A DNA stretch of 64,000 nt from Caprimulgus europaeus (Eukaryota; Chordata; Aves; Caprimulgiformes; Caprimulgidae), in NCBI GenBank assembly GCA_907165065.1, contig OU015525.1, forward strand, positions 48,471,037 to 48,535,036. The letters are read 5' to 3'. Below are positions 12,801-26,779 of this stretch, in pieces. The notes below the pieces were generated by a model. It was not told where the DNA came from. It did no database searches and worked only from the letters and a program-made list of their open reading frames with translations. Position 1 is the stretch's first letter. Each line of letters begins with the position of its first letter. A program made the position numbers and the translations under genes.

Positions 12801-15800
12801 CATGGCTCCTGGCGATGAGGAAGCATGAGTGCATACTGAAGCTTAGAAATAGAAAGTGATGTCCTCATAAAAATATGGCTTTAGGCTGGTGTGCCACTAG
12901 AAATTCTTCTGTCAGTTTAGAATATTTAGCTCTAAGGGATCTCTACTTTCAAATGGATCTTTTGATGCAAAATAGGCTGCACAGACGGAGATAGTGTTGA
13001 AGAAGGGAGAGTCGCATTCGCTTCCAGTTATACTTGCTAAAGTGAAGATTTTTAGATAGGCTTTTTGATCCCAAAGTATTGAGTAGGCAGGTGGGTTACC
13101 TCACCGGTGCGCTAGCTCTCCAGGCCCTTCTAACTGAAAAGCATTATTGCTGCCTGGGCAGCTAAATAATACTGAAAACTCCAACACTGCTGGTTATCAG
13201 GGGAACCTCTTTAGCCTAATTTGAAAGCTCAAAGCTCCAGGCAACTGAATTTTTTTGGTTACAGGCTCTTTTGTGTGATGTTCCAATGCAGTATATCCAA
13301 TCAATGATATGATATCATGCACACTACCATCATGTGGATGTTTATTCCCTCTGTGTTTTGTATTTGACTTGTTAAACTGCAAGAAGAGTTCAGGGAACAA
13401 ACAGAAAAAAAAAAAAAAAAAAAAAGAAACCAAACTCTCCAGCTCCCTTGCTGCAGAAATTTAAAACTAGCAAATACACAAGCCTCAGTGCTCCAAGAGA
13501 AATGAAAAAGAGCGGAAAGTAAAAATATATACATATGTATACACATGAACAAAACATGAGCCACAGTCATGGCAATCTGGGCTCCAACGTGCCAAACAAA
13601 AGGGGTTATTCCTCCAAGCAATCTTTGTGCTGTAAAATTTAGGACACAACGAGGCTGGTTTATGATCACACTGTAGATTCCACTAGAAAACATACAGTTG
13701 CAGTACAGTAAATTCCACTGGATGACTAGGGCAGGCTGATTTGGGGGATTTTTAATATTGCATCTGCTAAAAGAAGTAACGTTAAGGATAGTCTAGATGG
13801 GGGAGGGGGATTGAGACTAATTATCAAGATACTCATTCTTCCTTTCTTCTCTAATTCCTCTCTCACACACACACCCTTCATAATTTATGTTCATTTAGGG
13901 AAAATTCAAGAACTGGGAAGATTCTTTCTGAACTGATTTTTTTAACACAAATAATAATGGGTCAGATTTTCAGATTAAATAGATCAGCCTAAACCATTTT
14001 ATTTACAGCATGCCTGTGTAAATAATGTTCAATTGATTTTATTTGTTAGGATGTCAAAAATAAAAGTAAGAGAAAACTCTATAATGAATGATTCATTTAC
14101 AGAGGATGCCTGATGCCTCCTGAGGTTTTGACGCAGAAGAGCAGGAGCAGCTTATGGAAACTGTATTGTTTTATAACACTTTTGATTTAATTTGTTGTGA
14201 GCTACTTCATCTAGTCCAGTGCTAAAAATATAAAAAGTGGTTCAGGTCTAAGAATTCAAGCAGGACTAGATTAAAAGATTTTAAACCTTTGGGATGAAGA
14301 TTTCAGCTCAACTCAAACCAGTGCTTACATTAACTGCATTTTCTTGTGTTTACAAAATTTTACTTCCAGTCCTGTTTCTCTTGCCGGTCTGTTCTGAGGC
14401 AAGCCATAAGCTTGCATTTCAGATACTGTAGTCCCTGGTCAGTGAGACAACTGTGACACCAGAAGATGCTCCTTGTTGTTTCACAGTCACTCTCAAATGA
14501 GAACTCACATTTGAACCTTAATATCTGTGACTATGAGGCAAATGAACAGTCAAAAGTGGCAGGCATTTCACAGCAGCAAGCTTCCAAGACACACACTGAG
14601 CTGTTTTTCTCACACCAAGAGAAAAATCTCTTCTTTTTTCGCTTGATCATGCTGGTGTTTAGTGACAGCTGATGGTGCTGATAACCTTGTGCTGTCATTG
14701 ACATGAGCCAGGCGTGAGACTGTTCCATCCTGCAGGACTGTATCCTGTGCTTGCCATTACCCTGGAGCATTTACCAGGTAGCTGGATCTTAGAAATAAAG
14801 CTGTCCTAAAAAATAAAATAATCTTACCGCTGTTTATTCATTTTCATGGAAGCAAAGTCTCTGTGTTCAGAACTCAAAGCCTCAAGTTCAACTAATGCTG
14901 CTGTCCCTTTCACTGCATTAGCTCTCTTCCATGTGAATCTTCAGTGAGTTGACCATGATATTGTTGATTCCCGGAAGATGTCATCAGGGTCTCTGCGACA
15001 GTGAGGAAGCAAGTAATGAAGCAGCACTTACGCATTCACACTGGGTATATTGATCTCATTCACAAGGGAAGCGTTATCCAAAATTAAAGGCATTGTTGAC
15101 TTAGCAAACAAGTCACTGCTAAAGTTGTAATCAGATGAGACCTCTTTTCATTCTTAAAGGCTTTGACATTAGACTAAGAAATCAAAGAGCATGCCAAGGG
15201 GTGTTGATCAAATTCATCCAAGATGAGCAAAATTTTCCTTCTTACACTTACCTGTCTTACCCTCTGTATCCACACAGTTCAGATCTGTGTGAATACCTTT
15301 TAGCTATTTTCTGCTCATGTCATTTGTAAGCAGGGGGGAAGGTAGGAAGCACAGCAGAAAAGCAGAGTTACGTGATTAGGAAACAAGGTGAGGCATCTAA
15401 CCTCTCATCTCAGGGAGATGGAAAGGATAGAAAGGCCTGCCCAGCTCTGCAGGGGACCTGCAGTCCCCAGGAGTCCTGGAAATTGTGCCAACACCTGCCA
15501 AAATGTGCCTGGGGCGACACAGCATCGCCTACCTTTTGAATTCCTCTGAAATCTGAAATGAAGCTCAGCAAAACCAATGTACAGCCCATAATCAGGCACT
15601 AAGAAATGGGAAAAAAAACCCCAAACAAGTAGGGAATGTGTTTATTTAAACCACAGCTGGGAGTTTTATGAATCTAGATGTGTTACAAACCCCGTGCTCA
15701 AATGATACAGCAAGTGACATTAGGAGGAATGCTTTCTCTACAGTTGAAAATAATCTGGCACGAAATTACTACAAAATTCTATACTGCAGTGACAGCAACT

Positions 15801-17372
15801 TTTTTACCTACTTCCAGCTTATTTTGCCTGTTCATACATGACTGTTTGGGAGAGACATTTTTCCAAAACCTCATAATCCAGACATTCTGGAAACACCAGC
15901 ATGCCCGCGAGCAAGAGTTTTTCCTTTTGCTGCTGTTTATTTTCACTTTGTGCTGGGGGAACGTAACATGCATTTCTGTCAATATGTAGTCATATGGTAG
16001 CAAATATGCTCAAATGAATGCTCACTCTAACAATGATGTCAGAAGTAACTAGTTTTTCCAAACAGCAAATTTTAATTGCTGGCTTATTCTAGTGTAATAA
16101 TAATATAGAGGCTCTATGTCTTAGTTCATAAAAGCATTTAAACATGTGCTTAAGTATCATTGCACTTAAAGGGACTTAAGTCTCTGCCTAAGTGTTTAGC
16201 TAGTTCAGTGAATTGATACAGGAACTGAAGAGTAAAAGTTCACTGACTAAGTCAGACCACTGATAATATGATTTCTGAAAATAGCATCTGAATGAAACTT
16301 CTGACTAAAGTAAAGTTTAAGAGTGCAAGGGCATTAGCAGGCTGAAGGGCAAGATAAAACTCTTAAATCTGGTGTATGAACTTGTTGTCCTTAGGAGCCA
16401 ATTGGCATACTCCCATACAAAACAGAAATCATAAAAAGTAATCAAATACCACCATGCAGCAGAATCCAGCAACTCAAATTAAGAAAACACCCTTTGAGAA
16501 GGAGAGATCTTCTCCAAATGATAGTCAGGAAACAGGTCACCTCCCATCACTGGAGATCCCATCGTGTACAGGGGTGGCTGCTGCCTGCAGTCACTCAGAA
16601 GCACCCAATGCCTGAGCAGGGGGAACGGGCACCTGAACCTTGAGAGAGCCTTTGGGTAGTCTGTGATCCAACCTAGCATTTCAGCGTGTGGCATTTACAC
16701 ATCTTCCTGAAATCTTCTCCACAGTCTGCCCAACAGTCTTTCTTATTTTCCCATTTTTCTCTAAAAAATAAATTATTTTGAGAAAACTCAGTAGGTGAAA
16801 GCCATTCTGAATAGAGCACTGATTTTATAGCTCATTATTTACAAATTAGGAAATGCAGAAGTGAGGTGTTTGTGCATAGCTTTGACTCCGTCTGTTGCTC
16901 ACAGATAGAGATATGTATGTGTATTTATACATACACACAGATATATGCAGAAGAGTATTGAGTACTACAGTTCCCATAAAACCAGGTAATGTTTAAAACC
17001 TGAAAAAAATCTAACACAACATATTTGTTACCAGTACTAAAAGTATATGAAATTGCAGTATGCTTGTTTCTGCAAGCTTACAGTTCAGATCCATTATATT
17101 ATCTCCACAGTAAAATGCATTTAGAGATTAAAATAGAAATGAGAAGTACAAACCTGGGGTATATAAATCTATAGGAACTTTGCTATTGAATTCAGTTTGA
17201 CAAAGAGTACAGTTGGCATGAAAATTACTTTTTCTTGGGACATACAAATCTTTGAAGTACACCAAGTAACTGAAAAATCCAGAAGGGTCGTGTATGGGAC
17301 ACATCTATTTGCAAGTTCCTCATTCCCTGCAGTGCTATGCCAAGCATTTATTACAAGGAAGTTTGCAACTTA
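9801..17372. other. Upstream intergenic DNA, no gene recognised
   Basis: AT-rich non-coding DNA with a poly(A) run at 13405-13425 and TA/CA-rich patches near 13520-13550 and 16910-16945. The segments near 12330-12450 and 16130-16250 resemble old interspersed repeats, but I cannot name the family. Open frames here are short and lack domain signatures. Confidence 0.5.
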
Positions 17373-17728
17373 AATCATAGAATCATAGAACCATAGAATC
17401 ATAGAATGGGTTGGGTTGGAAGGGACCTTAAAGATCATCTAGTTCCAACCCCCCCGCCATAAGCAGGGACACCTTCCACGAGACCAGGTTGCTCAAAGCC
17501 TCATCCAGCCTGGCCTTGAACACTTCCAGGGAGGGGGCATCCACAACTTCCTTGAGCAGCCTGTTCCAGTGTCTCACCACCCTCACAATGAAGAATTTCT
17601 TTCTAATATCTAATCTAAACCTACCCTCTTTCAGCTTAAAGCCATTTTCCCTTGTCCCGTCATTAAGCATCCTTATGAAAAGTCCTTCCCCAGCTTTCCT
17701 GTAGGCCCCTTCAGGTCCTGGAAGGCTG
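17373..17728 (-). mobile_element. CR1 LINE 3' end, including the last codons of ORF2
   Basis: On the minus strand the sequence ends in the CR1 terminal repeat TTCTATGATTCTATGATT, seen inverted at 17373 onward on the + strand. Upstream of it an open frame (17428-17670) carries CR1 reverse-transcriptase C-terminal motifs, including RHWNRLLKEVVDAPSLEVF. The copy is 5'-truncated, starting near 17728. Sequence quality is good, so it is younger than the relic at 17957-18781. Confidence 0.93.
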
Positions 17729-17956
17729 AATCTTCCAGTTAGTAAAGTTTAGCAACTAAATTAGTTAAGAACAGAAGATTTAAAACACATACGTAAAAAA
17801 AAAAATCCTGCAGGTGTATATCTAAGGTCATAGAGGGAAGTTGTATTAACTTTACTTGAGAAAGAGATTGTATTTTTGTGATCTTATGACATAATTTCTT
17901 ACTGAAAGCTGGCAAGCGTGCAAGTTCCTTTCACAAACTTCAATCATCTGCACCAA

Positions 17957-18781
17957 TATATGATAGTTAAGATGATTTATTTGGATTTCTGTCAAGCTTT
18001 TGACAAGATCCTTACTAAAAATATCCTGTCAAAGCTGTACAGTAGAAAAGTAGTGTTGTTCTCTGTTGTAAAAGCGGACTGGGAGACAGGAGCTCCTGAG
18101 TTCTCATTGTATTTCCTTTGATCTATATGCCCTGTTCATAATAAGCCTGACACTTATTCCTTCTGTGGCTTTGGGCAAGTCATATAATCTCTCTGCCTCG
18201 TTTTCTTATCTTGGGGGGGTATTGCATGGATTATTTAGTCAATGTTTGTAAAGTAGCTGAAAGAGTATTGACCCAATTCTCCCAAGGAAGCAGGGACATT
18301 CAGCTTCTTCGGAAGTCATGACCGATAAATTCTAAGGCATGCTACAGAAAATAAATACCAGAAGAAAAATGAACCCAGCCTTAACACACACTACATGTGG
18401 TTTAGTTCAGCTTGTTCCTGAAAAAGGCTGCACGCACCCACTCCCCTGCCACAGCTGTCAAAGGAGCACAGGAACTCCCCAGGGGTGTGTGGCATCCTTC
18501 AGGTTTTGGGTCGTAGCTGCTGATGAGAAAAGAGGGAAAATGGAACATTCACAAAGGGGAAACCAAAACTGCTCTCAACATGTGTTTGCACTAGTGAGCT
18601 GGCAGAGGAAAATAAACAGTGAGTGAGTGACACTTGCTGAAGTTACTCGTCATCCCATTTGGTTGAAAAGGATTTGAGAAGCCTGAGATCAATTAAAAAG
18701 CATTGGTGTATGCCAAATTTGGGGATAACCAATCAAATTAAATTTATCTTGGACAGGTATAAGGTAATAAACATTGGCAAG
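17957..18781 (+). mobile_element. Decayed LINE reverse-transcriptase relic, probably CR1, in pieces
   Basis: A frame at 17957-18052 reads IYLDFCQAFDK and NILSKL, close to the CR1 RT block IYLDFxKAFDTVxHNIL. Farther on, 18706-18729 reads YAKFGDN, which fits the catalytic KFADD box with changes, and 18755-18781 reads RYKVINIGK, which fits the KCKVMHIGK-type block. The order of the blocks is right but the frames differ, and a MIR follows the first block. Single blocks could be chance. The three in order make an old LINE plausible. It is not functional. Confidence 0.5.
18070..18268 (+). mobile_element. MIR SINE
   Basis: Contains the MIR-type order of a GACTGGGAGACAGGAG-like segment, then TGGCTTTGGGCAAGTCA, TCTCTGCCTCGTTTTCTTATC and a divergent tail. 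It lies between pieces of an older LINE relic. Confidence 0.65.
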
Positions 18782-21700
18782 GTTCTCTCTGTGACCTCAT
18801 TGATTTTACTTTGATTTAAGTTTGTCTTGAATTCGGTGCACAGTCACAACCAGTATGTTTCCATGTCTATCTGTATGATAGCATAAAGAAACAACTGAGA
18901 GACGATCGCTCCTCTGCTAGGCATCAGTGTGTGTGGTTTAGCTAATCATTGAGTTAAAAAGGCAAATTGAGAACATCATTCTTTAAAACTAAGAGAGAAA
19001 TCAAGAGAGACAATATCATGGCCAAGCCATGGATAAGTGGCAATAAATCCCCAGGCAAAGGCAAAGGAATATTTTCTCAGTATTTTTGACCTTTCCTGAT
19101 CATTTTGGAAACTGCTTTTCTCTGTTGGCTGATGTCAAGAGAACAAAGGCGGCTGCTGCTGCTGCATTAGCAAAACTCTGCATTTTCTGTTGAGGAAGTG
19201 TAGGACACAGAGGGATAAGCCAGTTTTGCCAGTGTGAGTGCATCTGCAGTAGTTGTTTTTCACTTTGGAGTAGCTATTTGTGTACACAGGTAGTGTAGCT
19301 GCAAAGAGAGGATGGCAGTCAATTGCCTTGACACGGGCAATTGCCTTGCCTATCTCTTTCTTTGCACCAGCAACTATGCCAGCTACATCAAGCCACTGAC
19401 TCTTTGCCAGCACTGTTTGCTATTATATCTGTCAGGGGAGTGTTTCTAGTACAGACGTGGCCTTGGCAGCAGTGCTCACTTCCTGATGTGTACTCACGTC
19501 TCCTTCCTGCCACCTTCCTTGAACTGTCTTTGGATTTATATTTGGTGATCATTATGTACTTTCTTTTCCAGGGGCTCCACTTCAGCATGTACACTCCATG
19601 GTCCAGTCACTTACAAGAAGACTGAAGACTGGAAGAAAAACAATGACAAAACCCAAAGCAGGCTAGAAGGTAGCTGGCTGACAAGGTAGAACTTCTCTGA
19701 ACATCTGTCTCATGTTAGTCAGGATGGAGAAGAGTTATCTGGAGGTGCGTATGGGATTATTGCCTTTGCATGAACTAGCACGGCAATTTTCAGTGACTGT
19801 GGCGTGAGAGGGAGAGTTTTGCCAGACGTGCGTTTTCCCTGGCAGACAACTTCAGCCTCTGCCTTAGGAGATGACTGTGTCTACTTTCACAGGCAGCCAA
19901 CTAAAATCTTCTTTAAACTTCTAAGTCTCTTCATGTCCCCCTAGCAGCTGTGACAGGACCAGCACGGCATAGATTAAAATATTAATGAGCTTCTGACAAG
20001 CCACTGTTTTCAACCAGGAAATTAACAAATAAGAATAGTGATGTGGCTACAAGTATCATACCCTTTCTGACTGCTATCACTACCCAAAAACCTGCTGCTG
20101 TCTATTATTGCTCAGTGTTCAAATGTTTCTTGTATGAAGCAAGGTATTGGGACACTACTAAAACATGAAAATTACCCTTATAACTGCAGCTGTGATATAT
20201 ACACTACATACTGAACCAAGAACAAAGCACATAACAGCTTACATTTATGTACCTTTCCTCCTTTGCATAAACTCATCCATCAGGTATGTCCAGAGTAGCC
20301 CAGCTCCTGTAGTTGCCCTTAAACTTGGGAAATTACAATGATGTAAAATTGGTATGAGGTGAAAACCTGCTGTTTTTCAGGAAGTGGCTAGAAGAAAAAA
20401 ATCATTGATTTAAAAGTGGATTTCTCCAAATTATTCCAAGCAGAAAAGTACAATTGCTTTCCATGGATTCCCGTTTCTATGAAGAGCAAGGAGATGCTGG
20501 AAACATCAGTTTTTCAAAGCTCATGCATAGCATTGAAAGCATAGTGCCACATAGAAATATAACACAAACTGTAATACACTTTAATTTTGGAAAGGGAGTG
20601 TTCCAGAAGGCTGCTGTTTCTTTAACAGAAGGGTAGTGATTATCTCCTTCAAATACCTTTTAGAAAAGGGTAGAATTGGTCTACAATGAGTCTAGAAAAT
20701 TAATCTGGTTCCAAAATCTGTGGATCACATATTACAATCAGCATTTGTAGGTCTAAACCCTTGGAATGGACTGTTTCCCAACGGTGAATTTAATAAAAGC
20801 CCTCTTCAAATTCTATGATCTGCCCCTTCTTTATCCAGATCAGCTGCTTGACAATCCCAGAGCAATATACACACCCCAAGACTTTGGGCTATTCAATACA
20901 CAGATACAAACCCAGATTTCACAGCCTGGGTTTCTCTTGCAGCTGTATTGTGTATTCATCTGAAATATTTCCTCAGTTGAATAGGATAGTTTATTGGGTA
21001 GAAATTCATACTTCAAATAACTATCTCAATGTATTACGATATTATGCTAGTATCTCACACTTTCTGGAAGAGTGTGTTTAGAAATATAGCTATATTGAAA
21101 GAGAGTATGGTATCATCAATGTCAATATTATCTTTGAAAACTTATGGTACAATGAGTAATGCTTCTGAGAATGGTGGTTTTAATGTTTAAAGTCCAGGAG
21201 GGAAGGTTGTCGGTGTGTTTTGTTATTTAACAACACCAAATACCTCTGCTCATTGTCTCTATGTATATAAGTGTGCTCAGGGAATAATTTTTATAGGTAG
21301 GAAAGCTGAGAGATTCTGACACCCAAAGGATGTGCAAAGAGATAGAGTAACATAAATTTCTATGGTGCCCTGAAGGTACTTCCATTGTATTACAGGGCTT
21401 CTCGTGAGTGGTTTTGGCTCAGGCGATAGGACCGTGAAGCAAAGCTGAGTGGTTCTGGAGTAGATGAACTGAGGATGAGGCAGATTATACTACCGTAGAA
21501 ACCATGATTTTTTGTTGTAGGGTACTGGAATATAAAATAGCAAATCCAAGTTAGTAAAATGCTTATTTTCCTCCTTACCAATTTCCCTCTCCCTCCAATA
21601 TACGCAGATACACATACACACACACACTTTACCCTCTTTTCCTCAGTGTAGTCTTTAATTAGAATGAGTTGAGCAGTTAAATTGGAACAATCTTAGATCA

Positions 21701-24700
21701 ATTTGTACAATCTCATGAGATACATTATCAGTTATGCCCTGAATTCTGCACGCTTTATCTGAATGGTGAGACCAACTGAAGTTTCTTCCATGTTCAGCCT
21801 TGCTGGTGCTTCACATGATCCAGCCCTGAAAAGCTTACAGTGACCATAAGGGTGCTTTAATCTTTTTGTAAAGCGTACTGAGTAATCTGAATAAAACATT
21901 TGGCTTTCAGTGAGAGGAGAGGTTTCAAATGTGCATAGGGAAAATCCAGTCAAAGCAGTAAGTAGCAGGAGCAGACATGAACTCTGATTTGCTCTCTGCC
22001 CTCATAGGATGTGCAGATTTGGTCCTGTCCCACCTATTTTGCAGCAAAGACAGACAGACTTTCCTGTTCAATGACAGCCTGAAGGCAGGAAGCAAAGCCA
22101 GTGTGGTACTATAACCGTTGTGCCCCTCAGAAAGCTTCTGCAAACACCGAGCAAGCCAAGGGGCTGCTTCTCAGAGGAAGGAATAACTGGGGAGGGAAAA
22201 GGGAAGCAGAGAATATCAGAGAAATACAGAGAATTTCCCAAAGTCCATTCTAAATGCATAGGCACATAGGAGGCAATGACATCAGGGTTCATGTTCTCAG
22301 TCCTGCATACTCAAGGCCAATCTTCTAAACCCTTCTTATTTTTCCCTTTCCACAAGTGTCATGATTTGCTGGAGGTCTTAGCATCTCCAGTTCCCATTGC
22401 TGGCAGATTTAGGGGCACCGAAGGCTTCTGAAAGACACACAAGGAAGAGCCCCAAAAACCTGAAGAGAGGCTTTTTGTGAAACTACTCTGTGGTACCTCG
22501 ACTGCCCATACAGTCTGTAAGCTTACCTGTACCTTCACAAGGGACTCAGAAACTCCCAGGACATTTTGGTACACTAAAAATTGGTGTTTCTGGAGAATAA
22601 CATAGTTCAACCTGTGAGTTTCCATACCAATGATAAAATTGCATAAATAAGCTTCATGTCCTACTCCAGTGATGCTATTTATCCTTAAAACAGCTGCCCA
22701 CAGGCTTTGGTCTTACTTTCTGAAGCAGACAACTGAGTGAGCTCGGAGTTCAAGAGGTTCTGGTGCTGTGATGCAGAGAGAGACATCACCTCCTTTACAG
22801 TGACTGGTGGGCAGAGCTGTCATATCTGGGCAGCTGAGGGCAGAGCTAAGGGATCCACATAGAAACCCATCACTACTTCTGTTTCCATTGCCCAACACAG
22901 AGACACCCTCACAACCGGGAATTGTAGTGGGATATGGAAATACTTTTATTCAGCTTCTGGTTTTGCTGCAAAAGGGCATAAGTGCAAGAGGTACATAAGG
23001 GTTACATAGATATAGGTAGAAGTACTTGTTGCTGCATTAGTTCAGCCACCTTCCTGTAGCAGACCTGTGTCTTGATTCCCTGCTCTTCTCAGAAATGCAG
23101 AAGGGATGCTGTTGCTTAGGCTACTTGACTATTTGGTATGGTTTGCATTGTCCAATTCATTTCACAGTTAAATAACAAAGTCTTCAAATACTGCATCAAA
23201 ATGTTACTGGTTATAAAGAAAAAATATATTATTTTTAACACTCCTTGGGGAACATACATCTGCAGAAACTGTGTTCATAAATCTCCCTCCTCAAATGTAA
23301 ATTCCTTTCTATTTTTCTAAAAAGAAAAAAAGAGCCACTGGAAATATCTAATTTAGGCAACTGTGGCTAGCTTTTATTTTCACACTGAGCTGCTCTTTTA
23401 GTATTTTTGAAACAAGATTACAACATGTATGAAGACTATAGAACTGCAGGAGGGAACCTCCAAAAGAAGGTCAGACTGACACAAGGGCCTTTCTGAGAAG
23501 ATCCCCTGTACTTGTTTCCAGAAAGGATTACAGCTAAATCAGAAATAACGCCCTGTAGCAAGTGGACACATATGATCTGCAGCCTTTGGAAAACCTGCGT
23601 CTTCAAAAGCTGCAATTTTCCAAACTGTTAACATTGACAATGATACTGCAAAACTACTACTGTTTTCCAGAGGCCAATTATGAACAGGTGATGATTTGAG
23701 GAAAAAATTCAAAAATCAAATATTGAGCTCTGTTTGAGCTCATTAAGGTTGCTATTCAGCATCAGTAAAATATTCATAATCCACAAACACAATGTATTTT
23801 TATGTAAACCTGTTTAAAAAAATATAACTCCAAGTAAAACAGAACACAATTTGGTTTAATGTGTTCTTCTTTGTATGAAAATTACATCCCAGCAGTTAAT
23901 AAAGGCAAACCTTGCTAACGTATTTAGATATTTGTGACAGCACTTATGGGCTATATTGATATCTTGTGAACCTTACCAATGTCACAAATATATCCTAGAT
24001 CAGAGTCCAGCCATACCAGTAGTAAATTCAGGCCTGAGTTAAGGCAGCAAAGGCTGGGGATACTGAAAGCTGTGAGAAGGAAGACTTAAGCGAAGCCAAG
24101 GTCTTTCCTCTCCTCTCCCGAGGAAGTACTAAGGAAATGTTTAATTTACATGTGAAAAGAAATGCAGCTAGTTCTTCAGTGTAGCAGTTAACATAGACTT
24201 CTTCCAGAATACCTCCACTTCATTCAAGTAGGTTTATATTTTTCGCCCACCGTGTAAAGGACCAGGCTGCAGTCCCATCATGGCATGACAGTGGACAAAT
24301 GGATGCAACAATATCTACCCAAAATGGTTTGCAGTTACCCCCAGCGAACATTTGTCCTATCCTAAGAATGTGAATTGAGACTTAAGTCCTTGATTTTGTG
24401 ACTTGGAAATGAAAGTTTTACCAAATGACCCTTCTTGAGGTAATAAACACATTTTCTTACTTCTTAAGAAAATATACCTTTTCTTATCTAGTGCTGACAT
24501 CATTTGATAAACTCCTGCCGCAGGTAAAATAACAGCACAAGGACATTCTTCACATTTTTAAAGGATGCTATGTTGCTATTTTTCTTCACCTTTCTCCACA
24601 ATAGCCATTTGCAAGCTTGAAATTAAAATTTGTTCCTTTACTGATTTTTTTTCTCTGTATTATGCAGGTCGCTAATGAGTGCCAGGCTGCTGGCATTGCT

Positions 24701-26317
24701 TTATTTATTTATTAGAAAGAGAAGAGCAGTGAAGCATTTGAAAAAGTCACATAAAAAGAGACATAAATTTTTTTGCCATGACACACTGTAAAATAGAAAT
24801 AAAGTTAGGTCAAGACACAGGTCTACTGAACTTGTAAACGGCTCATTTCTACTGGATGGAAAACTTCAAAATTTTTTTTACTCTGTCTTAATTGACAAAC
24901 CATGAGAATCTTTAAGTTATTAAACCAGCGTTAAGTATTTAAAAATTACTCTGTTGCTAAAGCTGTATAAGAGTAGAAAGGTTTGCAATGAGCCTGGTCC
25001 TCACAAAACCAAGCTAGGGAAGGTTGGAGGGAGTTTTTCATCTTGTGTCCTACTAGTTTTTGGAATAATATTAAAAATAAAATTTGAAGATTAAGCCATG
25101 CTGAGTGTTTCTTGGGGCATGTAAGTGTGTAGTTACTTAAAGTTTTTCCTTTTAATTTCTATCAGCCATTCCAGGTTAATTAACCTAACATATTTGTGCT
25201 CGTTATATCTCAATGATAAAGCATTCGCAAATGGCGTGATTCCTACGTGAGAAGTCCTACCACGTTATCATGCTTATCATTTAAAGAGAAAAGGAAGGAC
25301 AAAAATAATGTATTGGGTCGAATGTATTTTTAAGCAAGAGAATTAGTCATTCCTTAGGCTGCAGCAACTGCCCCGGGAGGAGAAAAAAAAAAAAAAAAAA
25401 AAAGCGCGATTGTTATATTTTGCATTGCTTTCTTTAAAGTATTAAAATCGTACAATAAAAAGCTAATTGTAGGTATTAGCTGGACACGTCTGGTTCTATT
25501 CAGTGCCTTTATTGGGCAGTTTTGGCCTCACAGCCTGGTCTTTTTCATAAGAAATGTCAGCAAAGTCTCTGAATTAATGGACTGTGAAGTGCTTAGAAAC
25601 ATACCGTTTCACAAAAGTACACTGCGAGGATGTGATACCAACGGGAGGTGACCCACGGGTTTATGACAAAATAGCCCTCTCTAACAACAACAGCAACGAA
25701 TTAATACAGCTGCTATACATAGGAGCTTTGCACAAAGCAATATAGAGTGGAGTGGGAGGTGAGGAATGGTAGAACAAGGGAAATTATTTGGTTATCCCCG
25801 GTTTGGTTTTCTTCAGAAGGGAGCTGCAAACTCCCGGCTGAAGGAAAGGAAAAAGGCAAGGCTCCGTTCCACTTGGGTAATTGGAGAAGGAAAGTTAGTA
25901 GCATTTGCGAGCGATGTCACATGAACCTAAGTGGTAAATTCCTGCATTTGCTTACATAGATTTGTTTTCTTCTAATTTTGTTGCTTTAAAAAAATAAAAA
26001 ATAAAAAATGCAGTGCAACTCCTTCAATCTTTTTGCAATTCTGCATGGTTGAACATTTGAAATGAGTTTGTGTATCACCCCCAGGCATTGATTCAGACTT
26101 GATTGGGGCAAAGCAGACTCCATGTGCTTATTTTTATACACGTCATTTGGGAAGTTATATAGCCAAGGGAACAGAAAATGTGTTGCTCCACTGCAAATTA
26201 TCACATATCCCTCAATCAAAACGGGAGGTGATCCTAATCAACAAGTTGTGCGACCTTAGTGCAATGGCAATGTCAGGTCAGCTCGGGAAAGTGAAGAGAC
26301 AGATTTAAATACAAATA

Positions 26318-26356
26318 AAAAGAAAGAGAGAGACAGAAAGAAAGAAAGAAAGAAAC
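26318..26356 (+). repeat. GAAA-type microsatellite
   Basis: Imperfect (GAAA)n with GAGA interruptions in the first half and uninterrupted units at the end. Confidence 0.85.
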
Positions 26357-26576
26357 AACAATCCTTATAATTATCATCATCTGCTGCTTTTCCCTCTTCT
26401 GGCAAAGAAACACTCCATCCATTTGCAGAAATAGCCCGCGGAAACGTTACATCAAAACTAATCACAACGATTAAAATCAGCTTTTCTGTGCAAGAGGAGA
26501 GTAAAAAGCAAGTTGGAGGCTGGAATGAGACTGTTTTTTCCACCAAAAAAATCCGAAAAAAAAAAAAATACGCGCG

Positions 26577-26600
26577 ATATATATATCTATCTATCTATAT
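26577..26600 (+). repeat. AT / ATCT microsatellite
   Basis: An AT dinucleotide run passes directly into ATCT tetranucleotide units. Confidence 0.85.
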
Positions 26601-26779
26601 GCACGTTTCGAAGGAGATCAATTTTATGCCCGTGTGATCAGTTAATTTAATTTAACTTTTATTTCGGAGATTGATTCCGACTGGAGGTAGAGACATGAGC
26701 TAATTGTATCCTGATCCTTGCCTTGAGGGGTTTCAAAGCCCTGGAGCAACTATTCTCTGTATTTTGCTCTGTCTACCTT

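Larger units (their letters stand above)
18782..26779. other. Upstream intergenic DNA approaching the first KCTD1 promoter
   Basis: AT-rich, without recognisable genes. It holds a CA repeat (21611-21627), a poly(A) run (25383-25403), a GAAA-type repeat (26318-26356) and an AT/ATCT repeat (26577-26600). The stretches around 24600-24830 and 25150-26300 are AT-rich, low in repeats and close to the promoter, where conserved enhancers would be expected. I see no specific motif array that proves this. Confidence 0.5.

Noticed and set aside
17428-17670. 80-codon minus-strand frame as a host gene
   Set aside because: It is the end of CR1 ORF2, not a host gene.
1-26779. A neighbouring gene such as AQP4 upstream of KCTD1
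   Set aside because: Mammalian synteny would place AQP4 on this side, but no aquaporin motif (NPA boxes) or other exon is recognisable in this window.
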